Origin: Embleya hyalina
GTDB lineage: Bacteria > Actinomycetota > Actinomycetes > Streptomycetales > Streptomycetaceae
Direction: 5' to 3'
Assembly: GCF_003967355.1 (NCBI RefSeq)
Contig: NZ_BIFH01000062.1
Coordinates: 1 to 45,106, forward strand
DNA: 45,106 nucleotides
The notes under the pieces are model-generated. The model was given only the letters and a program-made list of their open reading frames with translations. It ran no database searches and was not told where the DNA came from. Position numbers and translations under genes: made by a program. Numbering within the stretch: the stretch's first letter is position 1; each line of letters opens with the position of its first letter. Positions 34,990 through 43,058 of the stretch are shown piece after piece.

Positions 34990-35747
34990 ACGCTCTCCTG
35001 AAGGACTTCGTCGGCCTCCGCCGCGTCCGCGGTACCGAGGTAGGCCGCCTGGACGGCGGCGTTGTGGCGGATCTCGTCGCACGTACCGTTGGCGATTTTT
35101 TTGCCGAAGTCAAGTACGTGCAGTTCGTCGCAGGTGTTCATCACCAGGTCCATGTCGTGCTCGACCAGCAGCACCGCGACGCCGTCGGCGGCGATCTCGC
35201 GCAGCAGTTGGCCGAAGCCGCGCGTCTCCTCGTCGTCCTGGCCCGAGGCCGGCTCGTCCAGGAGCAGGATCTTGGGCCGGCAGGCCAGCGAGCGGGCCAA
35301 CTCGACCACGCGGCCCTGCCCGGTGGGCAGTTGGTCGGCGCGCACGTGCGCGATCGCGGTCAGGTCGAGGCGGTGCAGCAGGCGCGCGGCGGTGTCCTGC
35401 GGCGTCTCCTTGGTGCCCCGGTGCAGTCGGCGGTACTGCGCGGCGGCGACCTGGATGTTCTCCCGGACCGACAACGAGCCGAACAGTTCCAGGCGTTGGA
35501 AGGTGCGGGCCATGCCGAGCCGGGCCCGGCGGTAGGGCGCCAGTTTGCTGACGTCGCGCCCGTCCATCCGCACCTGTCCCGAGGAGGGTGGTTGCAGGCC
35601 GGTGATCACGTTGAAGATGGTGGTCTTGCCCGCGCCGTTGGGCCCGATCAGGCCGGTGACCTTGCCCTCGTGGGCCCAGATGTCGACGTTGTTCAGGGCC
35701 GTGTGCCCGCCGAAGCGGACCGTGACGCCCTCGACCTCAAGCCCCAT
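34986..35747 (-). CDS. livG: branched-chain amino acid-type ABC transporter ATPase LivG
   Basis: 253 aa, start 11 nt inside the end of the permease gene. Walker A GPNGAGKTT, the LivG-type ARTFQRLELFGSLSVRENI stretch, Walker B ILLLDEPASG and H-loop VEHDMDLVM are present. The ABC signature reads LPTGQ instead of LSGGQ, and the D-loop reads SGQDDEE. Both are plausible LivG-family variants. It is the second ATPase of the transporter and is translationally linked to both neighbours. Confidence 0.95.
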
Positions 35748-37965
35748 GACGTGCTCCCGGCAGGATGGGTGACGGTGCCGCGGCCGTCGCCGCCGCGGGC
35801 AGCGAGGGCAGCGCGATCAGTTTGTCCAGCGCCTCGATGTCGGCGGCCTCGAAGCGGTTCCCGTTCAGGCCCAGGCCCTCGGGTTGCCCGGACAGGCCCT
35901 CGGGCACCTCCGGTTCGGTCCGCGGCGCCTTGATCATCACCTCGATCTTGAGCGCGGCCGGGATGCCGATCACCGCGAGCAGGATGCCGAGCACGAACGG
36001 CCAGTTGCCGATCACGTCGGTGAACCGGAGCACGATCAGCGCCAGTTGGGCGGCGGCGCTGCCGGCGAGGACGACCGGGCGGCCCAGCGCGGGCTCCCAC
36101 TCGGGGCGGATCTTGGCGGCGATGAAGCCGTTCGGGTTCTTGCCGAGCGCGATGCCGTTGAGGCCGATCAGGATGGTGGTGAGCTGGGCGTAGTCGGGGA
36201 AGAGGTTGGTCATCAGCGGGGTGCCCAGGAAGATGCCCGCGAACAGCGCGGCGCCCGGTGAGGTGAGCCCGGCGATCACCATCAGCATCAGCACCGAGAG
36301 CCCGGCGGTGAAGTCGAAGTTGACCGGGGACAGGGTGCCGGCCGCGCCGCCCAGGATGCCGCCGCCGACGCCGGCCATCGCGGCGGAGAGCCCGAAGACG
36401 GTGAGCGTGGTCAGCTTGTGGTTCATCCCGATCGTCGCGCAGGCCGCAGGGCTGTCCTTCATGGCCAGCAGCCTGCGACCGAACTCGCCGCGCCGGATCC
36501 ACACCACGACCAGCGAGGACAGCGCGAAGAAGACCGCGCCGAAGATGAAGTACGCCCGGTCGGAGGAGATGTCGATGCCGGGCCAGTCGAAGCGCTCGAA
36601 GTTGAGCGTGCCGCTGTTGAACAGGTCGATCTTCGTGTCGCCCCAGGTGAAGGCGGGCAGGCCGAAGATCCAGCGGTCCAGCATCACCGCGAACGCGGCG
36701 GTGGCCAGGGCGAGATAGATCCCGGACAGGCGCAGCGCGGGCAGCGCGACGAGCACGCCGATGCCGGCGCAGATCAGCGCGGCCCACAGCAGCCCCAGCG
36801 GGTTGCCGCCCTCGCCCAGGTGCGAGACGCAGATCGCGCCGATGCCGGCGAAGCCCAATTGGGCGAGCGACATCTTCCCGGCGTAGCCGACCAGCGGGAT
36901 CACCGACAGGCCGATCAGCGCGAAGCCCCACATGCGGGTGCTGGCGAACAGGTCGGCGGCGGCGAGGGAGTTGGCCGCCACCACCGCGCCCGCGATCACG
37001 ATGCCGGCGAAGACCAGCGAGCCGGTCCAGGTGGGGCGGTGCGAGATCTCCCGGGTGCGGGAGGAGGCGTGGCCGCGCAGCCGGGAGGTGGGCAGCAGCA
37101 TGATCGCCACGAACAGCACCAGGACCGGCATCGAGTCGCTGAGGCCGGACAGGTAGGGGCCGGCGGTCGGGAAGCGGGTCTCGGTGAGGTAGCCCTTGCC
37201 GTACTCGGTGACCAGGCCGATGATCATCGCGCCGACGAACGTCCACGGCAGGCTCTTGAGCCGGCCGATCACCGCCGCGGCGTAGGCGTTGACGATCAGC
37301 AGGGTGAGCGGCAGCGCGGCGAAGGAGAGTTTGGGGGCGATCAGGATGCCCGCGACCGCGGCCAGCATGGTGCCGGTGGCCCAGGCCAGCATGCCGGGCA
37401 CCTCGGGGCGCGAGCCGTTGAGCACGGCCAGGTTGCGGTCGTCGACGGTGGCGCGCATGGCCACGCCCGCGCGGGTGGAGCGCAGGAGCACCCACAGGCC
37501 GATCGCCACGATCAGCGCCACGGCCAGGGTGATCAGGTCGTGGTAGGAGACCCGGGTGCCGGCCATGTCCACGGACTCGCCGGGGAAGAAGTTGACCACG
37601 TTGCGCGGGGTCTGCGGATCCCAGATCCACATCACCGCGGCCAGCAGGCTCAGCAGCACCGCGACGGTGACCATCAGGCGGGTGGTCTCCGAGGTGCCCT
37701 CGAGCCGGCGCATGATGGCGAAGTGCAGGAACACCCCGAACGCGGGGGCCAGTACGCCGAGCACGACCAGCAGGGACAGCCACACGGGCCAGCCCCAGTC
37801 GAAGTGCAGTTGCCAGTAGGTGAACGCGGCGAGCGCGCCGGTGGCGCCGTGGGCGAAGTTGAAGATGCCCGTGGTGGTGTAGGTCAGGGTCAGGCCGCCG
37901 GCGGTGATGGCATAGATGCCGCCGGTGACCAGGCCGCTGATGGTGAGGATGATGAACTCGTGCAC
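35737..37965 (-). CDS. fused LivH-LivM permease
   Basis: 742 aa. Both permease subunits of a HAAT-type ABC importer are fused. Residues about 1-300 are LivH-like (LVTGGIYAITAGGLTLTYTTTGIFNFAHGA, then STRAGVAMRATVDDRNLAVLNG). Residues about 310-650 are LivM-like (GYAGKMSLAQLGFAGIGAICVSHLG, and the GRRLLAMKDSPAACATIGMNH coupling loop). A further hydrophobic and charged C-terminal region (about 660-742) has no counterpart in E. coli LivM. Separate livH and livM genes are the usual arrangement. The C-terminus overlaps livG by 11 nt. Confidence 0.93.
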   Translation of the reverse strand: MHEFIILTISGLVTGGIYAITAGGLTLTYTTTGIFNFAHGATGALAAFTYWQLHFDWGWPVWLSLLVVLGVLAPAFGVFLHFAIMRRLEGTSETTRLMVTVAVLLSLLAAVMWIWDPQTPRNVVNFFPGESVDMAGTRVSYHDLITLAVALIVAIGLWVLLRSTRAGVAMRATVDDRNLAVLNGSRPEVPGMLAWATGTMLAAVAGILIAPKLSFAALPLTLLIVNAYAAAVIGRLKSLPWTFVGAMIIGLVTEYGKGYLTETRFPTAGPYLSGLSDSMPVLVLFVAIMLLPTSRLRGHASSRTREISHRPTWTGSLVFAGIVIAGAVVAANSLAAADLFASTRMWGFALIGLSVIPLVGYAGKMSLAQLGFAGIGAICVSHLGEGGNPLGLLWAALICAGIGVLVALPALRLSGIYLALATAAFAVMLDRWIFGLPAFTWGDTKIDLFNSGTLNFERFDWPGIDISSDRAYFIFGAVFFALSSLVVVWIRRGEFGRRLLAMKDSPAACATIGMNHKLTTLTVFGLSAAMAGVGGGILGGAAGTLSPVNFDFTAGLSVLMLMVIAGLTSPGAALFAGIFLGTPLMTNLFPDYAQLTTILIGLNGIALGKNPNGFIAAKIRPEWEPALGRPVVLAGSAAAQLALIVLRFTDVIGNWPFVLGILLAVIGIPAALKIEVMIKAPRTEPEVPEGLSGQPEGLGLNGNRFEAADIEALDKLIALPSLPAAATAAAPSPILPGARHGA

Positions 37966-38162
37966 GCGCCCTCCGTTCGGGCCGGGCCGTGTCGCGGGGC
38001 GATCGGTCTCGGAGACTGGTGCGGCACGGCGCCTGACAGGTCGTCAGGGCCGCGGGGCCGCCCTCCCGCCCGGTGCGGGGCGAGAGGGCGACGGGGTGTC
38101 GCGGGTGCTTCGGGTGCTGCGGGTGACGCGTGGCGTGGGGGTGTGCTCCCGGCCCAGTGGGG

Positions 38163-39734
38163 TCAGGAGGTCACTTCCTCCGGCGGCGCGGCCGGCGGCG
38201 GCTCGCCCCCGTCGGCGGGCGGCGGGCTGCCGGTGCCCGAATCGCCGGCCGGCGGCGGAGCGGTTCCCCCGTCGGCGGGCGGGGTCGTGGCCGGGGCCGA
38301 CGGTGGCGCGCTCGGCGCGCCCGGGGCGACGGCGACCACGTTGGCCGGGTCGCAGTTGAAGAACTCGGCCTTGTTCGGCTTGGTCAGCGCGGCGTCGTAC
38401 TCGAAGCCCTTGGCGGTCGCCTTGACCATGGTGAAGCAGTCCGAGGCGCGTACGTCCTTGGTCTCCACGATCGGGCCGGGGGCGAACAGGCCGCCCGCGT
38501 CCCAGTTCGCCCGCTTGCCCTTGGCCAGCACGCACTCGGTGGTCAGGTCGGTACCGCACTCCTTGACCGCGCTCGCCCACAGCAGCCAGGAGTTGATCCC
38601 CGACATGTGGAAGAACTCCAGGTCCTTGCTCGGCTCGGCGAGGTGCAGGATCTCCAGCGCCTTCTGTACGGCCGGGTTCTTGTCGCCGAGCGACTGCGGC
38701 ACGTAGGTCGGGTAGATGTAGGTGTCCGGGATCTTGGAGTTCTTGGCGGAGGCCAGGGTGTAGCGGTTGTACGCCGAGGCGTCGCTGACGATGACCTTGG
38801 GGTGCCAGTTCATCGCGTCCATCTCGCGGAACATCGAGGCCGAGTCCACCGCGAGCCAGGTGGTGATCAGCATCTCGACACCGGCCTGCTTCATCTTCTC
38901 CAGCGTCGTGCGCCCGGGGGGCGGCATGACGGGAACGTCCTCCTTGAAGACGATGGTGCCGCCCGCCGCCTCCACGCCGGCCTTGTAGCGGGCCATCGCG
39001 GGCCGCAGCGAGGCCATGTTCTGGCCGAGCAGGCCGACCTTGGCCTTGACCTCGGGACGCGCCGCGAAGACCGCCTTGTAGGCGCCCACCACGGTGGTCG
39101 TGGTCGGCAGGCCCACCGCGAGCACCTGGAGGTCGGCCTTGGCCGACTCCTCGCCCACCACGTAGGCGGGGAAGGCGCCGAGCTTGCACCCGGTACGGGC
39201 CTTGACGCCGTCGTTGTCGAACGGGTTGCCGCCGCCGACGACCATGAAGTCGTTCTGGCAGGCGGCGGTCATCACGGTGCCCACGTTGCTCAGCGCGGCG
39301 TCGCGCTGGGTCAGCTTGATGGTGCGGCCGTTGATCCCGCCGAGGCCGTTGCACCACTTGGTGAAGCCGTCGGCCATCTCGAAGAACTCTTTGCCCAGGC
39401 CCGGTTGTGCGGGGGCGCCGGGGTCGCCGGTCACGCTCACCGAGATCTGCTTCTCGGTCACGCCCCGATCGGCCTTCTTGGTCAGCGGTTTGCCGTCGCC
39501 CTTGCCGCACACGTCCTTGAGCGTGCCGAAGTCGCCCGGCGCGCCGCCGCCGACGGGGGCCTTGCCGTCCTGGGTACCGGTGGCGGCGGGGCCGCCGCCG
39601 CCCGATCCCGGTCCCTTGGCCACCGCGTCCTCGCCCGAGCGGCTACAGCCGACCGCCACAAGGAGCGGCACGACCAGCAAGCCGGCCGCCGCTCGTCGGC
39701 GCATCCCACGCCGCCCGGCGGAAGTTGATGCCAT
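38163..39734 (-). CDS. LivJ-like substrate-binding lipoprotein
   Basis: 523 aa. The ATG at 39734 is chosen for the GGAGGG just upstream and because a lipoprotein signal follows directly: RRRAAAGLLVVPLLVAVGC (lipobox LVAVGC). The mature part is a type 1 periplasmic-binding fold (Peripla_BP_6) with QISVSVTGDPGAPAQPGLGKEFFEMADGFTKWCNGLGGINGRTI. Several Cys residues (such as DVCGKGDG and NDF/KEC segments) could pair outside the cell. The last 55-60 residues are a Pro/Gly/Ala-rich disordered tail, which is unusual for this family. It starts the Liv operon; 197 nt separate it from the permease. A CTGACR operator lies 136 bp upstream. Confidence 0.92.
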   Translation of the reverse strand: MASTSAGRRGMRRRAAAGLLVVPLLVAVGCSRSGEDAVAKGPGSGGGGPAATGTQDGKAPVGGGAPGDFGTLKDVCGKGDGKPLTKKADRGVTEKQISVSVTGDPGAPAQPGLGKEFFEMADGFTKWCNGLGGINGRTIKLTQRDAALSNVGTVMTAACQNDFMVVGGGNPFDNDGVKARTGCKLGAFPAYVVGEESAKADLQVLAVGLPTTTTVVGAYKAVFAARPEVKAKVGLLGQNMASLRPAMARYKAGVEAAGGTIVFKEDVPVMPPPGRTTLEKMKQAGVEMLITTWLAVDSASMFREMDAMNWHPKVIVSDASAYNRYTLASAKNSKIPDTYIYPTYVPQSLGDKNPAVQKALEILHLAEPSKDLEFFHMSGINSWLLWASAVKECGTDLTTECVLAKGKRANWDAGGLFAPGPIVETKDVRASDCFTMVKATAKGFEYDAALTKPNKAEFFNCDPANVVAVAPGAPSAPPSAPATTPPADGGTAPPPAGDSGTGSPPPADGGEPPPAAPPEEVTS

Positions 39735-39869
39735 CAGCCCTCCCGACACTTCGTTTCCGCGGGCCGGGCCGGGGGCCCGGTGCGCTCTCACGTACTTCTC
39801 CTGCGCTGTGCTCGCGTTGTTCACGTCTAGTGCTTCCGCCCCGTCTGCGAGGCATCCTCGCGACTGGAT

Positions 39870-39884
39870 CTGACATGCCATCAG
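39870..39884. promoter_or_regulatory. CTGACA-N3-CATCAG operator (copy 1)
   Basis: Followed by TTAAT. It matches the perfect palindrome at 40917 at all conserved positions (consensus CTGACR-N3-CRTCAG, then A/T-rich TTAA). It lies 136 bp upstream of the binding-protein start. Confidence 0.6.
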
Positions 39885-40031
39885 TTAATGGGCCATGAAG
39901 CAATGGCCGGGACCTTAACCGGGTGTCCTACAGGGTGCAAGGGTCACCGAACCGGCGAAAACCGCTGGCCGGCAGCCCTGACGAAGCCGGGTACGAGGCG
40001 GGGCGCACGAGTACACACGTGTCACCGATCG

Positions 40032-40047
40032 GACCGTACGGACGGTC
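40032..40047. promoter_or_regulatory. GACCGT-ACGG-ACGGTC inverted repeat
   Basis: Perfect 6-bp arms with a 4-nt centre, about 160 bp upstream of the spermidine-synthase-like start and about 150 bp from the first operator. It is a candidate operator; no known regulator is recognised. Confidence 0.4.
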
Positions 40048-40204
40048 GTTTCCGGGCTTCGTGATGGCACTGTTACGAGGTGCGGAAAATCCGTGCCGGG
40101 AGATACCCGAGGGGTTCGTGAGGCATTCGAAGGGATACCGCGACAAGGAAAAGGCGACACGACGACACCCGTTCTCCATAAAGCGACAAGGAGTCAGTGC
40201 ACCG

Positions 40205-40885
40205 ATGCATACGTTCGAGGCGACCACCGACGCGGAAGAGATCGAACGCGTTCCGGCGGCCGACGGCGAACTCGCCCTGCGCCGCGCGGGCGAGCACTAC
40301 GAAATCATCAGCAACGGGTGCTTTTTGATGGACACCCGCGCGGGCGCCTCCGAGCGTCTGCTCGCGCGCACCGCGCTCGCGGCCGTGACCGCGCCGGGCG
40401 ACCTGCGTGTGCTGGTCGGCGGCCTGGGCGTCGGCTTCACCCTGCGCGAGACGCTGACCGACCCGCGCGTCGCGCACGTGCGCGTGATCGAGCGCGAACC
40501 GGCCGTCGTGCGCTGGGGGCGCGGACCGCTGGCGCCGTTCTCCGGCCACGCCCTGGACGACGCGCGGGTTCGCGTGGTCACCGCCGACCTGGTGGCCTGG
40601 GTGCGCTCCGGCGCCGCCGACGAGCGTTTCCACGCGCTGTGCCTGGACATCGACAACGGGCCGGACTGGACGGTCACCGACGGCAACGCCTCGCTCTACG
40701 ACGACGCCGGACTGGCCGCGCTGCGGGCGCGGTTGGCGCCGGGCGGCGTACTGACGGTGTGGAGCGCGACCGCCTCCCCCGACTTCGCCGACCGGCTGCG
40801 GGCCCACTTCGCGCGGGTACGGGTGGAGCGGGTACCGGTCGCTCGGGGCGAACCGGACGTGGTGTTCGTGGCCCGGGAGGGGTGA
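40205..40885 (+). CDS. spermidine-synthase-fold protein
   Basis: 226 aa, ATG with AAGGAG 11 nt upstream. The Rossmann nucleotide-binding core of the spermidine synthase family is clear: LRVLVGGLGVGFTLRETLTDPRVAHVRVIEREPAVVRW, then HALCLDIDNGPDWTVTDGNASLYDDAGLAALRARLAPGGVLTVWSA. At 226 aa it is shorter than true SpeE (about 280), and the N-terminal beta-tetramer domain is reduced. A polyamine-forming role is therefore uncertain. Actinobacteria carry many such short paralogues of unknown activity. It stands between the two CTGACR operators, convergent with nothing and followed by the NTF2/exporter operon. Confidence 0.8.
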   Translation: MHTFEATTDAEEIERVPAADGELALRRAGEHYEIISNGCFLMDTRAGASERLLARTALAAVTAPGDLRVLVGGLGVGFTLRETLTDPRVAHVRVIEREPAVVRWGRGPLAPFSGHALDDARVRVVTADLVAWVRSGAADERFHALCLDIDNGPDWTVTDGNASLYDDAGLAALRARLAPGGVLTVWSATASPDFADRLRAHFARVRVERVPVARGEPDVVFVAREG

Positions 40886-40916
40886 GCCGGGCCGAGCGGG
40901 GGCGCGGGGAGTGTAA

Positions 40917-40931
40917 CTGACGCAACGTCAG
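40917..40931. promoter_or_regulatory. CTGACG-N3-CGTCAG operator (copy 2)
   Basis: A perfect 6-bp inverted repeat around CAA, followed by ATTAACTT, an AT-rich promoter-like stretch. It lies 64 bp upstream of the NTF2-like start. The architecture is typical of TetR-family operators. Confidence 0.7.
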
Positions 40932-40994
40932 ATTAACTTGCGTGTGTCATCCAACTGCTGCCAGCATGCGAACACGGTTGCCGAAAGGGTGGAC

Positions 40995-41480
40995 ATGCAC
41001 GACGACGAGGCGGATTCGCCCGCTGCGCACACGCCGAGCCGACTGCGCGATCGCAGCGAACTCCGCGATGTGGTGCAGACCTACGCACACGGCGCGGACC
41101 GCCGCAAGCCCGACCTCGTCGCCTCGATGTTCACCCCCGAGGGCCGGCTGGTGATCCACCGCGACCCCGGATCCACCGAACCCCCCGCGGTACGCGCCGG
41201 GCGCGCGGAGATCGCCCGGGCCCTGGAGAGCCTGGACCGCTACCCGGTCACCACCCACCTGATCGCCAATCAGCTGATCACCTTCGCCCCCGACGGTGAC
41301 CGCGCCGACGGCGAGACGTACTGCACCGCGCACCACATCTACGAGTCGCAGGGAGTGCGCCGCGACCGGGTGATGTCCATCCGCTACCTGGACACGTTCG
41401 TGCGCACCGACGAGGGCTGGCGCATCGAGACCCGCACCCTGCACTGCGACTGGGTCGAGGACCGGCCGCTGACCGCATGA
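40995..41480 (+). CDS. NTF2/SnoaL-like protein
   Basis: 161 aa. The ATG at 40995 is chosen for GAAAGGG upstream; a longer in-frame start precedes it. The SnoaL/NTF2 cone fold is recognised from SELRDVVQTYAHGADRRKPDLVASMFTPEGRLVI, AGRAEIARALESLDRYPVTTHLIANQLI, then YCTAHHIY, RYLDTFVRTDEGWRIETRTL. Members include polyketide cyclases, ketosteroid isomerases and dehydratases; no catalytic residue can be assigned. It overlaps the exporter start as ATGA. The coupling suggests it handles the exporter's substrate or a modified form of it. Confidence 0.85.
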   Translation: MHDDEADSPAAHTPSRLRDRSELRDVVQTYAHGADRRKPDLVASMFTPEGRLVIHRDPGSTEPPAVRAGRAEIARALESLDRYPVTTHLIANQLITFAPDGDRADGETYCTAHHIYESQGVRRDRVMSIRYLDTFVRTDEGWRIETRTLHCDWVEDRPLTA

Positions 41481-42964
41481 GCACCCGCACGAAGAGGGCC
41501 GGGCGCGCATCGACCAAACGCCACGGCCCGACCACGATCCTGGTCGCCCTGTCCTTCGCCGCGACCACGATGGCGGTCATGCAGACCGTGGTCTCGCCGA
41601 TCCTGCCCCAGTTGCAGAACCGGCTCGGCGTCTCCAGCTCGGCCATCGCCTGGGTGCTCACCGGCAACCTGCTCGCCTCCGCCGTGGCCACCCCGCTGCT
41701 CGGCCGACTCGGCGATCTGCGCGGGCGCAAACGTTTCCTCCTGTACGCGCTCGCCGCGGTCGCGCTCGGCTCGATCCTGGCCGCGTGCACCACCTCCTAC
41801 GTGATGCTGATCGCCGGGCGCGTACTCCAGGGCATGGGCGGCGGCGTGGTCCCGCTCGCCCTCAGCGTGGTCCGCGACGAGTTCCCCCGGGAACGCTCCG
41901 CCGGCAGCATCGCCACCATCGGGGCCACGATCAGCGTCGGCGCCACCTTCGGCTCGGTGAGCACCGGGCTGATCGCCGACCGCTGGGACTACCACCTGCT
42001 GTTCTGGCTCTCGGCGCTGGTCGCGCTGCTGTCCATGCTCATGGTGTGGCGGGTCGTGCCGGACACCGCCGAGCGGCGGCAGGGCCACGTGGACCTGATC
42101 GGCGCGCTGACCCTGTCCGGCTGGCTGGCCGCGCTGCTCGCCGCCGTCAGCACGGGCGGCCGATCCGGGTGGGGCGATCCGCTGGTCGTCGGCGGCCTGG
42201 CCCTGGCCGTACTGCTGTTCGCCGCCTGGATCGGCTGGGCGCTGCGCCACCCCGAACCCCTGGTCGACCTGCGCGTGATGGCCCGCCGACCGGTCCTGCT
42301 CGCCAACCTCTCCGGGATCTTCACCGGCATGGCGATGTACGGCTCGTCCCTGCTGTTCCCACCGTTCATCCAGGCGCCGTCGGCACTCGGCTACGGCTTC
42401 GGCAAGTCGGTACTGATCGCGGGCCTGATCATGCTCCCGGGCACCCTCGGCAACCTCGCCGCCGCACCGGTGGCCGCCCGGATGACCAATCGCCACGGCC
42501 CCAAACCGGCGCTGGTCCTGGGGCCGGTGCTCAGCGGTACGGCGTTCGCCCTGCTGCTCCCGCTGCACGGGCACTGGTGGGCGTTCTCCATGGTCGGCGT
42601 GCTGTTCGGGTTCGGCCTCGGACTGGCCTTCTCGGCGATGCCCGCGCTGATCAACGACCACGTGCCGGCGGACATGACCGGGGTGGCCAACGGGATGAAC
42701 GCGGTACTGCGCACGGTCGGCGGCGCGACCGGGACGGCGGTGCTCGGCGCGATCCTGAGCGCGAGCCCGGCGGGCGCGGCCGCCGCCCGGGCGGCGGGCG
42801 TCGCCCACGCGCCCGGATTGACGGGCTACCTCGTCTGCTTCGGCATGCTCGGCGTCGGTTGCCTCCTGGCGGCCGTGCTGGCCTGGTCGATCCCGGGGAC
42901 GCGGCGAAGCGTGCGGGGCGCGCCGACGAAGGCGGAGCCGGAGCGGGTGGAGGCGGGGAGATAG
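41477..42964 (+). CDS. DHA2-family MFS exporter (14 TM)
   Basis: 495 aa, ATG overlapping the NTF2-like stop (ATGA). TM1 lacks the D1 motif of classical EmrB (it reads TTMAVMQTVVSPILPQLQNRLGVSS). Motif A is LLGRLGDLRGRKRFLLYAL, and the R-LQGMGGGVVPLALSVVRDEF segment follows. About fourteen helices are predicted. Export of small molecules by proton antiport is likely. It is the second gene of the operon behind the CTGACG operator. Confidence 0.9.
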   Translation: MSTRTKRAGRASTKRHGPTTILVALSFAATTMAVMQTVVSPILPQLQNRLGVSSSAIAWVLTGNLLASAVATPLLGRLGDLRGRKRFLLYALAAVALGSILAACTTSYVMLIAGRVLQGMGGGVVPLALSVVRDEFPRERSAGSIATIGATISVGATFGSVSTGLIADRWDYHLLFWLSALVALLSMLMVWRVVPDTAERRQGHVDLIGALTLSGWLAALLAAVSTGGRSGWGDPLVVGGLALAVLLFAAWIGWALRHPEPLVDLRVMARRPVLLANLSGIFTGMAMYGSSLLFPPFIQAPSALGYGFGKSVLIAGLIMLPGTLGNLAAAPVAARMTNRHGPKPALVLGPVLSGTAFALLLPLHGHWWAFSMVGVLFGFGLGLAFSAMPALINDHVPADMTGVANGMNAVLRTVGGATGTAVLGAILSASPAGAAAARAAGVAHAPGLTGYLVCFGMLGVGCLLAAVLAWSIPGTRRSVRGAPTKAEPERVEAGR

Positions 42965-42979
42965 CGGCCCGACGGCCGC
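42964..42979 (+). terminator. hairpin overlapping the exporter stop
   Basis: GCGGCC-CGAC-GGCCGC, a perfect 6-bp stem starting at the last base of the TAG. Confidence 0.55.
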
Positions 42980-42994
42980 CGAACGACCGACCAA

Positions 42995-43014
42995 AGTCGA
43001 TGGTGGGGTCGACT
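42995..43014. promoter_or_regulatory. AGTCGA-N8-TCGACT inverted repeat upstream of the kinase
   Basis: Perfect 6-bp arms. It ends 45 bp before the kinase GTG, so it is positioned as an autoregulatory operator for the NarL-type regulator. Confidence 0.5.
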
Positions 43015-43058
43015 CCCGGTCACTGCCGCGACACCGACGTCGCTGCCTAGGCTGGAGT

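Larger units (their letters stand above)
39735..40204. promoter_or_regulatory. divergent control region of the Liv operon and spermidine-synthase-like gene
   Basis: 470 nt with no supported gene. It contains the CTGACA-N3-CATCAG operator (39870-39884) with AT-rich flanks toward the Liv operon, a GACCGT-N4-ACGGTC inverted repeat (40032-40047), and the AAGGAG ribosome-binding site (40188-40193) of the rightward gene. Confidence 0.6.

Noticed and set aside
40093-40920. Alternative plus-strand frame over the spermidine-synthase-like gene
   Set aside because: Arg-rich shadow in the +1 frame; the other frame has the fold motifs and a ribosome-binding site.
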